Assembly (NCBI GenBank): GCA_903896015.1
Contig: CAITWF010000017.1
Location: forward strand, 1 to 64,000
DNA: 64,000 bases
Direction: 5' to 3'
Origin: an uncultured Opitutia bacterium
GTDB taxonomy: Bacteria; Verrucomicrobiota; Verrucomicrobiia; Opitutales; Opitutaceae
Part shown: in pieces, positions 60,964-64,000 of the stretch
How the letters are laid out: each line of letters opens with the position of its first letter
Position numbering within the stretch: the first letter of the stretch is position 1
Notes under the pieces: model-generated
What the model saw: only the letters and a program-made list of their open reading frames with translations
Told to the model about the DNA's origin: nothing
Database searches by the model: none
Position numbers and translations under genes: made by a program

Positions 60964-62031
60964 ATGTCCGCTGCCGCACCCACGACTTTTGCACCGGTCA
61001 CGAGTGCCCGCCCCCTGCGTGTGGGCTTTCTCTCCCTGACCGACGCCGCGCCGTTCGCAGTAGCCGATCGACACGGGCTGTTCGCCCGCCGCGGGCTCCG
61101 GGTCGCGCTTCAGCGCGAAATCGGCTGGGCCACCATCCGCGAAAAAATCATTTACGGTGAACTCGATGCCGCCCAGGTGCCCGCACCGATGCTCTGGGCC
61201 ACGCAGCTCGGGCTCGCGAGCCCGCCGTGCGACGTGCTCACCGCACTGGTCCTCAGTCTCCATGGCAACGCCCTCACGTTGTCGAACGCGCTCTGGACCG
61301 CCGGTGTGCGCGATGCCGCCACCCTACGTACCCACGCGCGCACCCACCGCGCGCGCCAGCCGCTCACGTTCGGCGTGGTATTTCGCTTTTCGTCGCAACA
61401 TCTACTGCTAATCGAGTGGCTGCGCGCCGCCGGCCTGGATCCCGAGTGCGACATTCGCATCGTCATCGTGCCGCCCGCGCAGATGTTTCGCCACCTCGCC
61501 GCCGGCACGATCGACGGCTATTGCGCCGGCGAACCATGGAACACCCTCGCCGTCCGCGAAGGCACCGGTTGGTGTCCGACCTGGAGCGCTGCGCAATCAG
61601 CGGGTCACATCGAAAAAGTCCTGATGGTCACCCGGCGCTTTGCAGAGACTCGCTTGGCCGAACACGCGCTGCTCGTCTCCGCGTTGACCGAGGCCGGCGC
61701 GTGGTGCGACGCTCCGCAGAACCGTGAGCCGCTCGCGCAACTCCTTGCCGAAGCCTGCTATCTTAATGTCTCCGCCCGCGTCATCGCGCCCGCGCTCCTC
61801 GGGAAATTCGACTGCGGCCATGGCCGCGTCGAGAGCGTGCCGGACTTCCACGTGTTTCACCGCGGCGACATCAACGCACCCACCGCCGCCAAGGCCGCTG
61901 TGCTCCAACGCGCGCTCGGAGCCGCCGGGCTCCTATCGCCAACGGCAGCCAGTGATTCCGAGATGCCTCGCCGGCTGTTTCGAGAAGACCTCTATCGCGA
62001 TGCCACCATGATCACGCTGGCGGCCTCATAG
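60964..62031 (+). CDS. CmpA/NrtA-like substrate-binding protein without signal peptide
   Basis: From the ATG at 60964 the product has 355 residues and the CmpA/NrtA signature: RPLRVGFLSLTDAAPFAVA, REIGWATIREKIIYGELDAAQVPAPML, LTLSNALW and IDGYCAGEPWNT. ABC-type nitrate/bicarbonate/sulfonate binding proteins are usually exported, but no signal peptide or lipobox is visible, from this or the upstream start at 60886. A cytoplasmic ligand sensor like NasS is therefore possible. There are no ABC permease or ATPase genes adjacent. Divergent from the LysR gene, 198 bases before cysH. Confidence 0.87.
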   Translation: MSAAAPTTFAPVTSARPLRVGFLSLTDAAPFAVADRHGLFARRGLRVALQREIGWATIREKIIYGELDAAQVPAPMLWATQLGLASPPCDVLTALVLSLHGNALTLSNALWTAGVRDAATLRTHARTHRARQPLTFGVVFRFSSQHLLLIEWLRAAGLDPECDIRIVIVPPAQMFRHLAAGTIDGYCAGEPWNTLAVREGTGWCPTWSAAQSAGHIEKVLMVTRRFAETRLAEHALLVSALTEAGAWCDAPQNREPLAQLLAEACYLNVSARVIAPALLGKFDCGHGRVESVPDFHVFHRGDINAPTAAKAAVLQRALGAAGLLSPTAASDSEMPRRLFREDLYRDATMITLAAS

Positions 62032-62229
62032 TCCGACGCGGGCTCGCCGCCCACCACACACGGTCCTCGCGACCGTCCGCGCCCCGGGGATATGACAGCA
62101 AACCGATTTGCCCGGCTCATGCGCGCCGCGCACGGTGCACATTTCGTGAAATCCTTTCGCACCGACGCCACCACGAACGCTGTCCCCGGGACCGCCTCCG
62201 ACTGCGTATGCTGCTGCTTCGACTAACCG

Positions 62230-62958
62230 ATGGCCACTGCGGAAAAAGTTTCACCCGCGGTCGACCTCGCCGCGGTGAACGCCTTGCTTGCGTCCGCTTC
62301 GGCTGAAGACCGCCTCGCCTGGGCGGGGAAAAACTTCCCCGGCACTCTCGTCCTGAGCACGAGCTTCGGCGCGCAGGCCGCCGTCATGCTCAGCCTCGCG
62401 ACACGCATCGTGCCGCAGGTGCCCGTCGTGTTCATCGACACCGGCTACCTCTTTCCGGAAACCTATCGTTTCGCCGACGAGCTCACGGCGAAACTCGGCC
62501 TCGACCTCCGCGTGTATCGCGCCGACCTCACGCCGGCCTGGCTCGAAGTCCGGCACGGCAAACTCTGGGAGCAAGGTGCCGAGGGCCTCGCGCACTACAA
62601 TCGCCTCGTCAAAGTTGAGCCGATGCAGCGCGCCCTCAGCGAACTAGGCGCGAGCGCGTGGCTCGCCGGCCTCCGCCGCGTGCAATCGTCGTCCCGCGAA
62701 AATCTGCCGATCGTGGGCACGCAGGATGGCCGCGTGAAAATCCATCCGATCCTCGACTGGACCGATCGCGAGGTGCACCGCTACCTTGAAAAACACGGCC
62801 TGCCCTACCACCCGCTCTGGGAAAAAGGCTACGTTTCGATCGGCGACACGCACACCAGCCGGCCGCTCAGCGCCGATCTCACGCCCGAGCAGACACGTTT
62901 CTTCGGCCTAAAGCGCGAGTGCGGCCTCCACGAGGAGACCGGCGGCACCGGCATTTGA
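62230..62958 (+). CDS. cysH: Phosphoadenylyl-sulfate reductase (thioredoxin-dependent type)
   Basis: The 242-residue enzyme reduces PAPS to sulfite. The PP-loop STSFGAQAA (43-51) and the C-terminal ECGLHE (230-235) with Cys231 are present. Only this one cysteine exists in the whole protein: the two cysteine pairs that bind the 4Fe-4S cluster in APS reductases are missing (the position reads [10 protein letters not shown]), so it should use PAPS. Thioredoxin, reduced by the TrxB encoded in this window, would be the electron donor. It is followed by cysD and cysN. Confidence 0.93.
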   Translation: MATAEKVSPAVDLAAVNALLASASAEDRLAWAGKNFPGTLVLSTSFGAQAAVMLSLATRIVPQVPVVFIDTGYLFPETYRFADELTAKLGLDLRVYRADLTPAWLEVRHGKLWEQGAEGLAHYNRLVKVEPMQRALSELGASAWLAGLRRVQSSSRENLPIVGTQDGRVKIHPILDWTDREVHRYLEKHGLPYHPLWEKGYVSIGDTHTSRPLSADLTPEQTRFFGLKRECGLHEETGGTGI

Positions 62959-62999
62959 CCGTTTCCCCATTTCCCGATTTTGTCCTTTCCGAATTTCAG

Positions 63000-63803
63000 A
63001 TGACCCACCTCGACGAACTCGAATCCCAAAGCATTTACCTTCTGCGCGAGGCGTATCACGCTTTCGGCAAGGTCGGCATGCTCTGGTCCATGGGTAAGGA
63101 CTCCAACGTCCTCCTCTGGCTGGCGAAGAAGGCCTTCGCCGGCCACATCCCGTTTCCGGTCATCCACGTCGACACGACGTATGAGTTTCCCGAGATGCTG
63201 GAGTTTCGCGCCTGGGCGAAGCAGCACTACGGCCTCGAACTAATCGTGCACGTCAACGAAGAGGCCCGCGCCCGCGGCATCGGCTACGAGACGACCGATC
63301 CCGTCACCGTCACGCATGAGCTGAAATCCGTCGCGCTCCAACAGGTGCTGGGGCTGCACAAGTTCGACGCGCTCGTAACGGGCATCCGCCGCGACGAAGA
63401 TTCCACGCGCGCGAAGGAGCGCTACTTCTCCCCGCGCAACGCCGAGTTCGAGTGGGACTACAAGGACCAGCCGCCGGAATTTTGGAATCACTTCACCACC
63501 GAGGTCGGACCGGGCGAACACGTCCGCGTGCAACCCCTCCTCGACTGGACCGAGATCGACATCTGGCGTTACTGCGACCAGGAGAAAATTCCGCTGCCGG
63601 GCATGTATTTCGCCCGCAACGGCCGCCGCTTCCGCTCGCTGGGCTGCATGCCGATCACGAAGGACGTGCCCAGCACCGCGACCACGATCGACGAGATCAT
63701 TGAAGAATTGAAAGTGACTCGTACCTCCGAGCGCGCCGGCCGCGCCCAAGATCACCACGAGCGCAACGCCATGCAGAAGCTCCGGGCGAAAGGCTTCATG
63801 TGA
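63000..63803 (+). CDS. cysD: Sulfate adenylyltransferase subunit 2
   Basis: The 267-residue small subunit activates sulfate to APS with CysN. It has the PP-loop SMGKDS (30-35), VTGIRRDEDSTRAKERYFS, QPLLDWTEIDIWRYC and CMPITKDVPSTATTIDEIIEEL. It is a little shorter than the E. coli protein. The ATG at 63000 is 41 bases after the cysH stop. The stop overlaps the cysN start as GTGA. Confidence 0.95.
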   Translation: MTHLDELESQSIYLLREAYHAFGKVGMLWSMGKDSNVLLWLAKKAFAGHIPFPVIHVDTTYEFPEMLEFRAWAKQHYGLELIVHVNEEARARGIGYETTDPVTVTHELKSVALQQVLGLHKFDALVTGIRRDEDSTRAKERYFSPRNAEFEWDYKDQPPEFWNHFTTEVGPGEHVRVQPLLDWTEIDIWRYCDQEKIPLPGMYFARNGRRFRSLGCMPITKDVPSTATTIDEIIEELKVTRTSERAGRAQDHHERNAMQKLRAKGFM

Positions 63804-64000
63804 GCACACCGCACGATCACCTTTACCTCGTCGTCGTCGGTCACGTGGACCACGGCAAATCAACCCTCATCGGGCGACTCCTATTCGACACCAACAGCGT
63901 GCCCGACGGCAAGAAGGAGCGCATCGAGGCCGCCTGCAAAGCCGAAGGCATGGACTTCGAATATGCGTTTCTGATGGACGCGCTGCTCGAAGAGCAGGCT
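63800..64000 (+). CDS. cysN: Sulfate adenylyltransferase subunit 1 (partial, runs off the window)
   Basis: A GTG start at 63800 overlaps the cysD stop as GTGA. Sixty-seven residues are visible to the window end. The GTPase P-loop GHVDHGKST (14-22) is followed by LIGRLLFDTNSVPDG, the usual CysN N-terminus, and the frame stays open to base 64000. CysN couples GTP hydrolysis to APS formation by CysD. Whether an APS kinase domain is fused at the C-terminus cannot be seen. Confidence 0.95.
   Translation, partial: MSTPHDHLYLVVVGHVDHGKSTLIGRLLFDTNSVPDGKKERIEAACKAEGMDFEYAFLMDALLEEQA

Noticed and set aside
62141-62152. ATTTC-GT-GAAAT inverted repeat upstream of cysH, considered as a second LysR site
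   Set aside because: It is short and does not match the repeat found between the LysR and NrtA-like genes, so no shared operator can be argued.

Overview
The window is high-GC bacterial DNA whose gene content points to Verrucomicrobiota, most likely the Opitutaceae. The pointers are several DUF1080 (3-keto-disaccharide hydrolase-like) proteins, a TonB-dependent receptor with an N-terminal carboxypeptidase-regulatory-like domain, an Ig-repeat surface protein with duplicated NDDWGGS-containing tail repeats, GldG/DUF4340-type ABC auxiliary proteins and a PIN-PhoH protein. This is inferred from recognised families, not from a database search. I found no rRNA, tRNA, CRISPR array, insertion sequence or prophage. 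Genes are tightly packed, often with 4-base ATGA or GTGA overlaps.

Layout. 0.2-9 kb: lactonase-family beta-propeller, 2-oxoacid:ferredoxin oxidoreductase (korA, korB) with a strong terminator, a GAF-receiver protein, two overlapping M19 dipeptidases, and thioredoxin reductase. 9-12 kb: Ig-repeat surface protein and an M15 peptidase. 11.9-16.5 kb: a Fur/PerR-like regulator behind a striking double inverted repeat, then sufC-sufB-sufD-sufT for Fe-S cluster assembly. 16.5-24.7 kb: two-component system divergent from a di-haem DUF1111 cytochrome, a DUF1080 protein, an XdhC-like protein, a tandem pair of secreted paralogues of unknown function, a small conserved protein and birA. 24.8-32.9 kb: ABC ATPase, permease, GldG-like protein, DUF4340 protein and a large AsmA-like protein, apparently one operon. 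33-37 kb: a 1331-residue hybrid kinase.

37-47.3 kb is a carbohydrate-related region: a sulfatase-family protein that has lost key catalytic residues, a DUF1080 protein, a TonB-dependent receptor, an apiosidase-like glycoside hydrolase, and two more tandem DUF1080 proteins. 47.4-52.4 kb: a TMTC-like membrane/TPR protein and a two-gene unit whose membrane segments resemble MotA/TolQ and MotB/TolR stators; this is the best candidate for an undescribed system. 52.4-58.5 kb: peptide deformylase, a Gfo/Idh/MocA oxidoreductase, a PduO-type cobalamin adenosyltransferase with a DUF6580 membrane protein, two secreted proteins and PIN-PhoH. 58.7-64 kb: cysteine and sulfate assimilation, with cysE, a LysR regulator divergent from a signal-less NrtA-like binding protein, cysH, cysD and the start of cysN, which runs off the window.

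Functional themes are Fe-S cluster supply (suf) for ferredoxin-linked enzymes such as KorAB, sulfur assimilation into cysteine that feeds it, and uptake and breakdown of modified plant or algal glycosides.
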